DNA of 64,000 nt from Bacteroides eggerthii (GCF_025146565.1 NZ_CP102258.1:4000001-4064000); one strand, 5' to 3'; counted from the stretch's first letter, positions 18,356 to 27,514 are shown. Program-made: numbers and translations. Notes: generated from the sequence alone by a model not told the origin.

Positions 18356-19039
18356 ATGATTATGAAACGTATCATTTTTGCATTAATGACAGCCATAATG
18401 CTCTGTACATTGGCACAGGGAAAGAACAGAACTGTAACAGAAAATGACAGCTTGGGAAACCCAAAAAGAGTTATAGAACTGAAAGATACCATGATTAACG
18501 GAAAGTCCGTAACGGACACACTCAGCATCATGACTTATGAAAACAGTACCCATCGTCATACCGAAAGCGATAATGATTATAAAAGCCGCAATGACGCTTA
18601 TGACTTCGGCTGGAATATCGGACATAACACCCGGGAAGCAATCATCGCCATCGTAGCCATTGTTTCCGTCTTCGGCTTACCGCTGGTTGTCGTATTCATC
18701 GTCTTTTTCTTCCGCTATAAGAACCGGAAAGCCAAATACCGTTTGGTAGAACAGGCTTTGGCCAGCGGACAACCGCTGCCGGAACACCTGTTTAAAGACA
18801 CCGAATCAATAGATACCCGCAGCAAAGGAATCAAAAATGTGTTTGCCGGTATCGGACTGTTCATCTTCCTTTGGGCCATTACCGGCGAATTCGGACTGGG
18901 CTGCATCGGACTGCTCATTATGTTCACAGGATTCGGACAAGTCGTCATCTACTATACGCAACAGCACAAAGCCCCCCAAAGCAACGGGCAACCCGATAAT
19001 ACAAAAACAGGCTTTCCGGAAAAGAATGAAGAAAAATGA
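18356..19039 (+). CDS. membrane protein, DUF6249-like, first gene of an ECF-sigma operon
   Basis: 227 residues; the start may be the Met two codons later (18362). A signal peptide (ALMTAIMLCTLAQG) is followed by a polar region (about 25-90) and a strongly hydrophobic helix (AIIAIVAIVSVFGLPLVVVFIVFFF, about 96-120). A cytoplasmic stretch with a VEQALASGQPLPEHLF helix then leads to two more membrane segments (about 163-205). The combination resembles the Bacteroidetes family I recall as DUF6249; the biochemical role is unknown. Its stop overlaps the sigma-factor start (ATGA), so it is translationally coupled to it and probably belongs to the same envelope-linked circuit. Confidence 0.75.
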   Translation: MIMKRIIFALMTAIMLCTLAQGKNRTVTENDSLGNPKRVIELKDTMINGKSVTDTLSIMTYENSTHRHTESDNDYKSRNDAYDFGWNIGHNTREAIIAIVAIVSVFGLPLVVVFIVFFFRYKNRKAKYRLVEQALASGQPLPEHLFKDTESIDTRSKGIKNVFAGIGLFIFLWAITGEFGLGCIGLLIMFTGFGQVVIYYTQQHKAPQSNGQPDNTKTGFPEKNEEK

Positions 19040-19584
19040 GCCAGCTCAATGATATATCGTTAGTTGCACAGGTCGTGGTGTTTCACAACACCAGGGCCTT
19101 CGACCGGTTAGTAAGAAAGTACCAGTCACCCGTACGGAGGTTCTTCCTGCATCTGACCTGTGGCGACAGCGAATTGAGCGATGACCTTTCACAAGACACA
19201 TTCATCAAGGCATATACCAACCTGGCCTCATTCAAGAACTTATCCAGTTTCTCCACATGGCTCTACCGTATTGCCTATAATGTTTTTTATGACTATCTTC
19301 GTGCCCGTAAAGAGATGGACAGCCTGGAGACACGTCAAGTAGACGCTCAATGCTGTACGCAACAAAACGACATAGGTCAACGCATGGATATCTACCGCGC
19401 GCTGAGTATGCTGAAAGATATGGAACGAACCTGCATCACTCTTTTTTATATGGAAGATCAAAGCATTGAAAAGATTGCAGGCATTACCGGCTGCCCCGCA
19501 GGAACAGTAAAAAGCCATCTGTCGCGGGCCAAAGATAAAATGGCTGCCTACTTAAAACAAAATGGTTATGACAGAAAACGATGA
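19036..19584 (+). CDS. ECF-type RNA polymerase sigma factor
   Basis: Sigma-70 family protein of the extracytoplasmic-function type, 182 residues. Region 2 is seen in DRLVRKYQSPVRRFFLHLTCGDSELSDDLSQDTFIKAYTNL and STWLYRIAYNVFYDYLR. Region 4 is seen in MLKDMERTCITLFYMEDQSIEKIAGITGCPAGTVKSHLSRAKDKM, with the helix-turn-helix at its end. It overlaps the upstream membrane gene by 4 bases and the downstream gene by 23 bases, a strong sign of one regulatory unit. Likely controlled by the small membrane protein encoded next; target promoters are unknown. Confidence 0.93.
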   Translation: MSQLNDISLVAQVVVFHNTRAFDRLVRKYQSPVRRFFLHLTCGDSELSDDLSQDTFIKAYTNLASFKNLSSFSTWLYRIAYNVFYDYLRARKEMDSLETRQVDAQCCTQQNDIGQRMDIYRALSMLKDMERTCITLFYMEDQSIEKIAGITGCPAGTVKSHLSRAKDKMAAYLKQNGYDRKR

Positions 19585-19894
19585 TAAACTCTTAACTGCT
19601 TTCTTTGCCGGAAACCGGCAGGAAATACCGGACAATGGCTTCACCCGCCGCGTGATGCGCCATTTACCCGACCGTACCCACCGGATTTCACAAGTATGGG
19701 TAACATTCTGCTTCACGCTGGCATTAGTGCTGTTCTTCGCCTTCGACGGTTTGCAACAAGTGCTGGGTACGCTTCGTGAGACATTCACCACCGCTGCCCA
19801 AAGCGGAATGACCGAACTTGATCCCAAATCCTTACTGGTAGCAGGGATAGTGCTGCTTTACCTGCTCTACCGCAAGATATGTTCACTGGCTTAG
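19562..19894 (+). CDS. small membrane protein, DUF5056-like, putative anti-sigma factor
   Basis: 110 residues; the start may be at 19562 or two codons later (19568). The N-terminal cytoplasmic part (about 1-42) contains DDKLLTAFFAGNRQEIPDNGFTRRVMRHLP, typical of the Bacteroidetes family I recall as DUF5056, encoded next to ECF sigma factors. Two hydrophobic helices follow (VTFCFTLALVLFFAF, about 48-62; LLVAGIVLLYLLY, about 92-104). There is no zinc-binding HxxxCxxC motif of the classical ZAS anti-sigma type. Position and topology support an anti-sigma or sigma-partner role, but this is inference. Confidence 0.7.
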   Translation: MVMTENDDKLLTAFFAGNRQEIPDNGFTRRVMRHLPDRTHRISQVWVTFCFTLALVLFFAFDGLQQVLGTLRETFTTAAQSGMTELDPKSLLVAGIVLLYLLYRKICSLA

Positions 19895-19924
19895 ATGGAT
19901 TCGGCAACCTGAAACAGAAAAAAT

Positions 19925-19985
19925 CCCCATAGGATAAACAAACTTCCTCATAGGATAAACAGATTTCCTCATAGGACAATACAAT
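19925..19985 (+). repeat. three tandem 21-bp dyad units (CATAGGA repeats)
   Basis: The word CATAGGA occurs at 19928, 19949 and 19970, exactly 21 bases apart, inside the unit TTCCTCATAGGATAAACAGAT with small variations. The core TCCTCATAGGA is an imperfect dyad. The array lies between the DUF5056-like gene and its terminator. Confidence 0.8.
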
Positions 19986-19987
19986 CC

Positions 19988-20032
19988 GCCCTTACCTTAC
20001 CTCTCCATTGGCAAGGTAAGGGCTAATTTTTT
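19988..20032 (+). terminator. intrinsic terminator of the sigma-factor operon
   Basis: The perfect 11-bp stem GCCCTTACCTT/AAGGTAAGGGC (19988-19998 and 20013-20023) has a 14-base loop and is followed by TAATTTTTTAT. It closes the DUF6249/sigma/DUF5056 operon before the phospholipase-family gene. Confidence 0.82.
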
Positions 20033-20106
20033 ATAAACGAATGAACATATCTCAACGATATATTGTATATTTGCCAACTCATAAAACTAAATAACCTTAC
20101 AAAGTT

Positions 20107-21336
20107 TTGAGACGGATTATATTCATTATATTATTTGCATCTTTCATTGGAAGCGCCCGGGCGCACACTACCAGCGACTCTCTTGTTATGAACTACATGC
20201 GGGAAATGGGAATACCGCTGACTTACAACAATAAAGTTGAATTACTAATGACCGGTCGTGAAAAGTTCACCGACTTATTCGAAGCCATTCGCCATGCCCG
20301 GCATCATATTCATTTGGAATATTTCAACTTCCGCAACGACTCCATCGCCAACTCCCTTTTCGACTTATTGGCAGAAAAAGTGAAAGAAGGCGTGGAAGTA
20401 CGTGCCATGTTCGATGCATTCGGCAACTGGTCCAATAACCAACCGCTAAAAAAACATCATCTGCAAGCAATAAAGGCACGTGGCATCGAAATTGTCAAGT
20501 TCGACCCTATCACTTTTCCCTATATCAACCATGCCATGCATCGCGACCACCGTAAAATCGTCGTGATCGATGGAAAGACAGGCTATACAGGCGGGATGAA
20601 CATTGCCGACTATTACATCAACGGTTTACCCAAAATCGGCAAATGGCACGATATACACATGCATATAGAAGGGGACGCCGTACGCTATCTGCAAGGCATC
20701 TTCCTGACTATGTGGAACCGGGAGACCGGACAACACATCGGCGGTCCGGCATACTTCCCCAACCTGCCCCAATTTCCGGACAGCATAGCCGAAGAGATTT
20801 CAATAGTGGACCGCACCCCGCGAGAAACACCCCGTTCCATCAGCCATGCCTACGCCGTTTCAATCGAAGCCGCCCAAAAAAACATCCAGATAGTGAACCC
20901 TTACTTCGTACCGACAAAATCCATTCGTAAAGCCATCAAAAAAGCATTAAAGAAAGGTACGGAAGTGGAAATAATGATACCGGCAGTATCGGATATCCCC
21001 TTTACGCCTGAAGCTTCCTTCTACATTGCACACAAGCTGATGAAACGGGGAGCTAAAGTCTACTTGTTCAAAGACGGTTTCCACCACTCCAAAATAATGA
21101 TGGTGGACAGCACTTTCTGTACAGTAGGTACGGCCAACCTTAACAGCCGCAGCTTACGCTACGACTATGAAACAAACGCTTTCATTTTTGACCCGGCAAC
21201 CACCAATCAACTGAACAGCATGTTTGAAAAGGATAAGCAAAACAGCACTTTGCTCACTCCCGAAGTATGGAAGAAACGTTCCGGCTGGAAGAAATTCGTC
21301 GGCTGGGTGGGAAACCTGCTGACTCCTTTCCTGTAA
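20107..21336 (+). CDS. phospholipase D family protein (cardiolipin synthase-like), exported
   Basis: 409 residues with two HKD motifs: HRKIVVIDGKTGYTGGMN and HHSKIMMVDSTFCTVGTANLNSRS, each HxKx4D, which together form one active site. Fold and length (EYFNFRNDSIANSLFDLL; GRD-like loops; GGPAYFPNLP) resemble cardiolipin synthases and related transphosphatidylases. The N-terminus is a cleavable signal peptide (FIILFASFIGSARA) rather than the two membrane helices of ClsA, so the protein is probably periplasmic or secreted. The start is a TTG: the in-frame stop TAA at 20092-20094 leaves no upstream ATG, and the next ATG (20188) would remove the signal peptide. Possible activities are cardiolipin synthesis or phospholipid hydrolysis. 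Confidence 0.87.
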   Translation: MRRIIFIILFASFIGSARAHTTSDSLVMNYMREMGIPLTYNNKVELLMTGREKFTDLFEAIRHARHHIHLEYFNFRNDSIANSLFDLLAEKVKEGVEVRAMFDAFGNWSNNQPLKKHHLQAIKARGIEIVKFDPITFPYINHAMHRDHRKIVVIDGKTGYTGGMNIADYYINGLPKIGKWHDIHMHIEGDAVRYLQGIFLTMWNRETGQHIGGPAYFPNLPQFPDSIAEEISIVDRTPRETPRSISHAYAVSIEAAQKNIQIVNPYFVPTKSIRKAIKKALKKGTEVEIMIPAVSDIPFTPEASFYIAHKLMKRGAKVYLFKDGFHHSKIMMVDSTFCTVGTANLNSRSLRYDYETNAFIFDPATTNQLNSMFEKDKQNSTLLTPEVWKKRSGWKKFVGWVGNLLTPFL

Positions 21337-21390
21337 ATCGTTCCCTTTAATTTTTGATTCTTATTTTTTTATTCTCCCAAGAACTTTAGC

Positions 21391-21398
21391 TACCTTTG
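21391..21398 (+). promoter_or_regulatory. candidate -7 box of thyA-folA
   Basis: TACCTTTG matches the Bacteroides -7 consensus TAnnTTTG and lies 23 bases before the thyA ATG. The -33 position has TTTA instead of TTTG. Confidence 0.45.
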
Positions 21399-21421
21399 GC
21401 GAGGCTTTTAACAAGTAAACC

Positions 21422-22216
21422 ATGAAACAATATTTAGACTTGCTCAACCGCGTGTTGACTGAAGGCATAGAAAAAAGCGACCGCACCGGAACCGGTACAA
21501 TCAGTGTATTCGGACATCAGATGCGCTTCAATATGGACGAGGGATTCCCTTGCCTGACAACTAAGAAACTTCATTTGAAATCCATCATTCATGAACTGTT
21601 ATGGTTCCTGAAGGGCGATACAAATGTGAAATACCTGCAAGAAAATGGTGTGCGCATCTGGAATGAATGGGCAGACGAAAACGGAGATTTGGGACATATC
21701 TACGGCTATCAATGGCGTTCATGGCCCGATTACAAAGGCGGAACAATCGACCAGATCAGTGAAGCGATAGAAACGATCAAACACAACCCCGATTCACGCC
21801 GCATCATAGTCAGCGCCTGGAATGTCGGCGATCTGGACAACATGAACCTGCCTCCTTGCCACGCATTCTTTCAGTTTTACGTAGCCAACGGCCGGCTCAG
21901 CCTGCAACTTTACCAGCGGAGTGCGGACATCTTCCTGGGAGTGCCTTTCAACATCGCATCATACGCATTGCTTCTACAAATGGTAGCACAAGTCACCGGA
22001 CTGAAGGCAGGAGATTTCGTACATACTCTGGGAGATGCGCATATATACCTGAACCATCTGGCACAAGTGAAACTCCAATTGAGTCGTGAACCGAAGGCAT
22101 TACCGCAGATGAAAATAAACCCGGACGTGAAGAATATCTTCGACTTCAAATTTGAAGATTTTGAATTAATCAATTATGATCCGCACCCGCACATCGCCGG
22201 AAAAGTTGCGGTATAA
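21422..22216 (+). CDS. thyA: thymidylate synthase
   Basis: Makes dTMP from dUMP with methylene-tetrahydrofolate as methyl donor and reductant. 264 residues, the standard short bacterial form. The catalytic Cys is in [12 protein letters not shown], with the dUMP-binding Arg residues in [11 protein letters not shown] and the segment [19 protein letters not shown]. The Tyr/His of [10 protein letters not shown] and the C-terminal HIAGKVAV are also present. The next gene, dihydrofolate reductase, regenerates the folate oxidised by this enzyme and lies 50 bases downstream on the same strand, so the pair is a functional operon. Confidence 0.98.
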   Translation: MKQYLDLLNRVLTEGIEKSDRTGTGTISVFGHQMRFNMDEGFPCLTTKKLHLKSIIHELLWFLKGDTNVKYLQENGVRIWNEWADENGDLGHIYGYQWRSWPDYKGGTIDQISEAIETIKHNPDSRRIIVSAWNVGDLDNMNLPPCHAFFQFYVANGRLSLQLYQRSADIFLGVPFNIASYALLLQMVAQVTGLKAGDFVHTLGDAHIYLNHLAQVKLQLSREPKALPQMKINPDVKNIFDFKFEDFELINYDPHPHIAGKVAV

Positions 22217-22266
22217 AAGAAAGAGAAAATCTCATCCTATAAGAACCATTTGAACCCTGTACAGAC

Positions 22267-22755
22267 ATGATCAGCATTATTGCCGCAGTAGACCGCCACA
22301 TGGGCATCGGTTACGAAAACAAATTATTGTTCTGGCTTCCCAATGACCTGAAACGCTTTAAAGCGCTTACTACCGGAAATACAATCATCATGGGACGGAA
22401 AACCTTTGAGTCACTGCCCAAAGGCGCTTTACCCAACCGTCGCAACATAGTCTTGTCTACCCGCCCCGATACCCAATGCCCGGGTGCAGAAGTATTCCCC
22501 TCTCTTGAGGAAGCCTTGAAAAACTGTGCACAGGACGAACAAGTCTACATTATAGGCGGAGCCAGCGTATATCACCAAGCCCTCCCTTTGGCAGACGCAC
22601 TTTGCCTTACCGAAATAGATGCTGAAGCTCCCCATGCAGATGCATACTTTCCGGAAGTAGATCTTAAAATATGGCAAGAAAAAAGCAGGGACTCCCATCC
22701 GATAGACGAGAAACATCCCTGCGCTTATGCTTTTGTCGATTATATCCGCCGATAG
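22267..22755 (+). CDS. folA: dihydrofolate reductase
   Basis: NADPH-dependent reduction of dihydrofolate to tetrahydrofolate; the trimethoprim target. 162 residues. Family marks: IAAVDRHMGIGYENKLLFWLPNDLKRFKALTTGN with the substrate-binding acidic residue, IIMGRKTFESLP (NADPH site), RNIVLSTRP and VYIIGGASVY. It follows thyA in the same operon and converges with the Lrp-like gene 3 bases away. Confidence 0.97.
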   Translation: MISIIAAVDRHMGIGYENKLLFWLPNDLKRFKALTTGNTIIMGRKTFESLPKGALPNRRNIVLSTRPDTQCPGAEVFPSLEEALKNCAQDEQVYIIGGASVYHQALPLADALCLTEIDAEAPHADAYFPEVDLKIWQEKSRDSHPIDEKHPCAYAFVDYIRR

Positions 22756-22758
22756 GAT

Positions 22759-23247
22759 TTACTCCTCTTCATCTTCTACTACTATCGGCATCTGACGCTT
22801 AATCGCTTCGTGGAAAGAGATTAACGTTTCCGTACGCGACAAGCCCAACGGTTGCAGCTTATCGTGAATAATACTCAGTAAATGGTGATTGTTCCGGGCA
22901 TACAACTTAATGAACATATCATACTTACCTGTCGTAAAGTGACACTCCACAATTTCAGGAATAGCCTCCAACGCTTTTGTCACAGCATCAAAAGTAGCGG
23001 GATCTTTTAAATAAATTCCGATATATGCACAGGTCTCATATCCTATCTTCTCCGGATCTATAACATATTCCGATCCTTTCAATATCCCCAGATTAGTGAG
23101 TTTCTGAATACGTTGATGAATAGCTGCTCCAGATACATTACAAGCTCTGGCCACTTCAAGGAAAGGAATACGTGCATTATCGGCAATCAACTGCAGTATT
23201 TGCTCGTCTAAAGTATCCAATTGATGATGTCCCATTTCTATTTTCAA
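22759..23247 (-). CDS. Lrp/AsnC family transcriptional regulator
   Basis: 162 residues. The N-terminal winged helix-turn-helix covers about residues 9-60 (LDTLDEQILQLIADNARIPFLEVARACNVSGAAIHQRIQKLTNLGI). The C-terminal RAM ligand-binding domain (GYETCAYIGIYLKDPATFDAVTKALEAIPEIVECHFTTGKYDMFIKLYARNNHHL) normally senses an amino acid. The start could also be four codons later (MGHHQLD). It is divergent from the glycosidase operon, with the shared 185-base region between them, so it might act there as well as on itself; no ligand can be assigned. A TAACTTTG box at 23294-23301 on the minus strand may be its -7 element. Confidence 0.92.
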   Translation of the reverse strand: MKIEMGHHQLDTLDEQILQLIADNARIPFLEVARACNVSGAAIHQRIQKLTNLGILKGSEYVIDPEKIGYETCAYIGIYLKDPATFDAVTKALEAIPEIVECHFTTGKYDMFIKLYARNNHHLLSIIHDKLQPLGLSRTETLISFHEAIKRQMPIVVEDEEE

Positions 23248-23389
23248 TAATTAATTTTATAAATGATTTCCCGCATTTTACTACGGCAAGGTGCAAAGTT
23301 AGCCATTTTTTCTCCAATAAAAATACGAATTATAACTTTTCTTGCTAAAAAGAGAATAATCGCACATTCGGGAAATACCGGGACTATTA

Positions 23390-23425
23390 TGTAACATGGA
23401 CAAAAAAAGATGTAACATACTTTTG
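23390..23425 (+). promoter_or_regulatory. candidate promoter and operator of the GH43-GH31-GH97 operon
   Basis: A TACTTTTG box (23418-23425) fits the -7 consensus. Two copies of TGTAACAT lie 21 bases apart (about 23390 and 23411), the second touching the -7 box. Direct repeats two helical turns apart at a promoter suggest a dimeric activator or repressor site. The regulator is not identified. Confidence 0.4.
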
Positions 23426-23474
23426 GAGCAGATTGACGGAAAATGAATTCCTTTGTAACAGAAAACACGAAATC

Positions 23475-24851
23475 ATGAAAAACATAATTAAATTATCTGC
23501 AAATATGAAATCTTCTTTAAAACTTTTAGCATTTTGCTCATTACTCTCGACAACCGCCTTGTCACAAGAACTATCGTTGAACATGCCCATCATCCAAACC
23601 AAGTACACAGCCGACCCGGCTCCTATTGTGTACAATGACACTGTCTATCTCTTTACCAGCCACGATGAGGATGACGGCGAAAATTTTCACATGAAGGACT
23701 GGCTCCTCTACACCTCTACCGATATGGTGAACTGGCAGGATCGTGGCGCCGTAGCCTCGCTCAAAGATTTCAAATGGTACAAAGGCAACAATGGTGCCTG
23801 GGCACAGCAAGTGGTTCGCCGCAACGGCAAATGGTATATGTATTGCCCCATTCATGGCAACGGCATCGGCGTGCTGGTGTCCGACTCTCCTTACGGCCCT
23901 TTTAAAGATCCCATAAACAAACCGCTGGTATGGCAAAAGGAACACTGGTACGATATTGACCCCACAGTATATATTGATGATGACGGCCAAGCCTATATGT
24001 ACTGGGGTAACCCGAATCTCTATTGTGTGAAACTGAATGAAGACATGATTTCCTACTCAGGCGAAATCATGGAGCTACCCCATATCGAAGATTATCAGGA
24101 AGGCCCTTGGTTCTATAAGCGAAACGGACACTACTATTTAGCCTTTGCCTCTACATGCTGCCCTGAGGGTATCGGCTATGCCATGAGTAAAAACCCGCTT
24201 GGGCCATGGGAGTATAAAGGGCATATTATGGACCATACCCCGCGGACTCGTGGCAATCATCCCGGCATCATAGACTACAAGGGTAAATCTTACTGTTTTG
24301 GACAAAACTATGATATCTTCCGTTTGGAAACAAGCCGCCACGCAGAACGGCGCTCGGTGTCGGTTGCTGAAATGGAGTATAACCCTAACGGCACCATCCG
24401 CATGCTGCCTTATTTTCACGAATGTAAATTGGAACAGATTGAGAAATTCAATCCCTACCGTAAAGTAGAAGCAGAAACAATGGCTTGGGGCTTCGGGCTG
24501 AAGACCACTCCCAAGAATATCTGGAGTCACGAACACTGGAACCAGCTGGTAACAAGTATAGATGACGGCGAATACCTAATGGTGAAAGGTGTTGATTTTG
24601 GAAAAGGAGCCAAGACGTTTAAAGTCTCCGCTTCTGCCCACCTATATGGCGGCATATTGGAAATTCACATTGACCAAAAAGATGGTCCATGTGTCGGCAC
24701 AGTGAATATCTCACATACGAAAAGTGAACTTCGCGAGTTTACGACGTCTGTTGTGAACTTGAATGGCGTACACGATCTCTATCTTGTTTTTAAAGGTGGG
24801 AAAGAACTGAAAAAGAACCTATTTATGTTGGACTGGTGGGCATTCGAGTAA
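23475..24851 (+). CDS. glycoside hydrolase family 43 enzyme with C-terminal CBM6-like module
   Basis: Secreted five-bladed propeller glycosidase acting on arabinose- or xylose-containing glycans. From the Met at 23475 it has 458 residues; 23505 is an alternative start directly before the signal peptide (LLAFCSLLSTTALSQ). A start at 23433 is unlikely because it would fall at the predicted RNA start. The three GH43 catalytic acids are visible: D47 in YTADPAPIVY (base), D162 in YDIDPTVYIDDDG (pKa modulator) and E209 in YQEGPWFYKRNGHYY (acid). The C-terminal 130 residues (KVEAETMAWGFG ... DLYLVFKGG ... LDWWAFE) form a CBM6-type beta sandwich. First gene of an operon with GH31 and GH97. Probably a beta-xylosidase or alpha-L-arabinofuranosidase; the choice is inference. 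Confidence 0.9.
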   Translation: MKNIIKLSANMKSSLKLLAFCSLLSTTALSQELSLNMPIIQTKYTADPAPIVYNDTVYLFTSHDEDDGENFHMKDWLLYTSTDMVNWQDRGAVASLKDFKWYKGNNGAWAQQVVRRNGKWYMYCPIHGNGIGVLVSDSPYGPFKDPINKPLVWQKEHWYDIDPTVYIDDDGQAYMYWGNPNLYCVKLNEDMISYSGEIMELPHIEDYQEGPWFYKRNGHYYLAFASTCCPEGIGYAMSKNPLGPWEYKGHIMDHTPRTRGNHPGIIDYKGKSYCFGQNYDIFRLETSRHAERRSVSVAEMEYNPNGTIRMLPYFHECKLEQIEKFNPYRKVEAETMAWGFGLKTTPKNIWSHEHWNQLVTSIDDGEYLMVKGVDFGKGAKTFKVSASAHLYGGILEIHIDQKDGPCVGTVNISHTKSELREFTTSVVNLNGVHDLYLVFKGGKELKKNLFMLDWWAFE

Positions 24852-24931
24852 AGAACAGCCATTGGCACAATCGTGTACTTCCCAATATACTGTAAATCAA
24901 GTCACTCATTCACAGAAATAAAGCATAGAAC

Positions 24932-27514
24932 ATGACAAGAAAAACACTGTTTTTATTCGTTTTGCTGATTGGTTGCTTTACGGCCTTTGCCCAAAATGAT
25001 TCTCCTAAAAGCAATTGTGTGAATATCGAATTGCCAACAGGAAAGCTTTCTTTACAACCGCTCAATCAGAATACGGTGCGCGTAAGGTTCACCAAAGGAC
25101 AGGCTGTTCCGAAAGAAGAATTAATCTATACAGAAGATGTAGCGTCTCCTGCATATAAAGTGAAAGAGAATAATACCTCACTGAAACTTTCACTTGAGAA
25201 AATGATTGTAGTTTATGACAAACAGCGTCATACACTGACTTTTACCGATGCTAAAGGGCAAATTATCTTGCAGGAAAAAGAAGGAGGGCGTTTATTGAAA
25301 AGTTCTACTGTTCAAGGCGAACCGACCTTTTTGGCCGAACAACATTTCTTATCACCGGCTGATGAATACTTGTTTGGCACCGGACAATTTCAAGATGGCT
25401 ATTTAAATGTGCGGGGACTGAGCAGACGCCTTACACAAGTTAATACACAGATCGCAATTCCTTTTATTCTTTCCAACAAGGGATATGGCATTTTGTGGAA
25501 CAACTATGGTCTGACAGACTTTAATCCTGCCGACGAGTCTGTAAAGTTATTACCGGCAAAGACAGAGGGACAAGCCGTTACAGTGGACGCGACAAGTACA
25601 AAAGGCAATAAACGTGAGACTCGTCTCTTCAAGTCATTCACAGCAACATTCAGTGTTCCGGCCGACGGACAGTACGGATTGCTGTTGGATGTAGGGCAGC
25701 GTATGGCACGCAAACATTACATCGCTATTGATGGAAATAAAATTGTCGATGTGAATAATTTGTGGCTCCCTCCTACAACTTCCGTTATAGTAGAATTATC
25801 GAAAGGAGAACATACTGTTGAAGTACAGGGCGTAAAGGAAGATTCCCCCGTATTATATTGGAGACAAGTGACCGATGAGACTGTCTTCCGTTCTCCGGTA
25901 GCACATTCTTTGGACTATACCGTATTCTCCGGAAATGCTGATGAAATAATAGCCGGTTACCGTCAGTTGACAGGCAAAGCGCCTATGTTGCCGCTTTGGG
26001 CATTAGGCTATATTCATTGCAGGGAACGTTATAATACACAAGCGGAGCTGTTGGAAAACGCACATGAATTTAGGAAACGGAAGCTCCCTGTGGATGTAAT
26101 CGTACAAGATTGGCAATGGTGGGGAAAGTACGGGTGGAATGCCATGCAATTCGATGAAAGCAAATATCCGGATCCCGGCAAAATGGTACGTGAGCTTCAT
26201 AACATGAACATGCACCTGATGTTGTCCGTTTGGTCTAAAATAGATAAGCAATCGGCACTTGGAAAGCAAATGGAGTCTAAAGGTTTTTACATTCCCGGCA
26301 CAGATTGGATTGATTTCTTCAATCCTGATGCAGCAGCTTTTTATTGGCATAATTTTAGCAGTAAACTATTGAAGCCCTACAAAATTGATGCGTGGTGGCA
26401 GGACGCTACCGAACCGGAAAATGATGATTTACTGAACCGGCGAATAAACAATGGGAAAACTCTGGGTGAATTCTACCGCAATGTTTATCCGCTTTTTGTG
26501 AATAAAACCGTCTATGAAGGCTTACGTAAGGATGACCCGGATCGGCGTGCTATGATATTAACCCGAAGCGGGTTCTCCGGTATACAACGATATGGTGCAG
26601 TAACATGGTCGGGAGACGTAGGCAATGACTGGGAAACACTTCGTCGGCAAATAGCTGGCGGATTAGGGCAAATGGCTACCGGTCTGCCTTGGTGGACCTA
26701 TGATGCAGGCGGCTTTTTCCGCCCTTCCGACCAGTATACGAATAAAGATTACCAGGAACGAATGTTGCGTTGGATACAGGCCGGAACCTTCCTGCCATTG
26801 ATGCGTATTCATGGTTATATGAGTCAGACAGAGCCTTGGCGGTACGGAGAACAAGTGGAACACATTGTTTCCGACTTCTTAGACCTACGTTATCGCCTAT
26901 TACCCTATATATATTCACATACTGCATTAGTTTCACACCAAGGAGGTACTTTTATGCGTCCGCTGATATTTGATTTTTCACAAGATAAGGAGGCTTTGAA
27001 ACAGCAGAATGAATATATGTTTGGAAACTCCTTACTGATTAATCCCATAACCCAAAGCAATGTACAAAGCTGGAAAACCTACCTTCCTGAACATGAGGCA
27101 GGATGGATTGATTTTTGGAATGGAAAGGCCTATGAGGGAGGAGAATACGTGGATATTCCGGCATCAATAGAGAAAATCCCGGTATTTGTAAAAGCCGGTA
27201 CCATATTACCGTTAGGCATGAAAAAGCAATATGCTTCGGAAAATCTTAGCGCCCCCTTGGAGATACACATTTATCCGGGTGAAGACGCTTCATTCATTTT
27301 ATACGAGGATGAGGGAGATAATTACAATTATGAAAAAGGGGCATATAGCAACATCCGTTTTAACTGGAATGACCGTAAACGAGTATTGACGATAGAAGAA
27401 CGACAAGGAGAATATCCCGGCATGCAGGCCAACAGGACTCTCCGTATCATAAGTCCGTCTGCGGAAAAAACAGTCGTATATCAAGGTAAAAGGATGAAAA
27501 TCCAATTGCCATAA
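24932..27514 (+). CDS. glycoside hydrolase family 31 (alpha-xylosidase or alpha-glucosidase) with PA14-like insert
   Basis: Exported retaining alpha-glycosidase of 860 residues with a signal peptide (LLIGCFTAFA). The N-terminal sandwich domain carries an insert of about 100 residues (230-325, FKSFTATFSVPADGQYGLLLDVGQRM ... HYIAIDGNKI ... GEHTVEVQG) that looks like a PA14 domain, as in bacterial alpha-xylosidases. The catalytic barrel has nucleophile D491 in AWWQDATEPEND and acid/base D562 in WSGDVGNDWETL. VQDWQWWGKYGWNAMQFDESKYPDP resembles alpha-xylosidases of xyloglucan loci. A beta domain like DUF5110 ends the protein. With the GH43 upstream it may remove xylosyl residues, but alpha-glucosidase activity cannot be excluded. 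A+T content is visibly higher than in the flanking housekeeping genes. Confidence 0.92.
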   Translation: MTRKTLFLFVLLIGCFTAFAQNDSPKSNCVNIELPTGKLSLQPLNQNTVRVRFTKGQAVPKEELIYTEDVASPAYKVKENNTSLKLSLEKMIVVYDKQRHTLTFTDAKGQIILQEKEGGRLLKSSTVQGEPTFLAEQHFLSPADEYLFGTGQFQDGYLNVRGLSRRLTQVNTQIAIPFILSNKGYGILWNNYGLTDFNPADESVKLLPAKTEGQAVTVDATSTKGNKRETRLFKSFTATFSVPADGQYGLLLDVGQRMARKHYIAIDGNKIVDVNNLWLPPTTSVIVELSKGEHTVEVQGVKEDSPVLYWRQVTDETVFRSPVAHSLDYTVFSGNADEIIAGYRQLTGKAPMLPLWALGYIHCRERYNTQAELLENAHEFRKRKLPVDVIVQDWQWWGKYGWNAMQFDESKYPDPGKMVRELHNMNMHLMLSVWSKIDKQSALGKQMESKGFYIPGTDWIDFFNPDAAAFYWHNFSSKLLKPYKIDAWWQDATEPENDDLLNRRINNGKTLGEFYRNVYPLFVNKTVYEGLRKDDPDRRAMILTRSGFSGIQRYGAVTWSGDVGNDWETLRRQIAGGLGQMATGLPWWTYDAGGFFRPSDQYTNKDYQERMLRWIQAGTFLPLMRIHGYMSQTEPWRYGEQVEHIVSDFLDLRYRLLPYIYSHTALVSHQGGTFMRPLIFDFSQDKEALKQQNEYMFGNSLLINPITQSNVQSWKTYLPEHEAGWIDFWNGKAYEGGEYVDIPASIEKIPVFVKAGTILPLGMKKQYASENLSAPLEIHIYPGEDASFILYEDEGDNYNYEKGAYSNIRFNWNDRKRVLTIEERQGEYPGMQANRTLRIISPSAEKTVVYQGKRMKIQLP

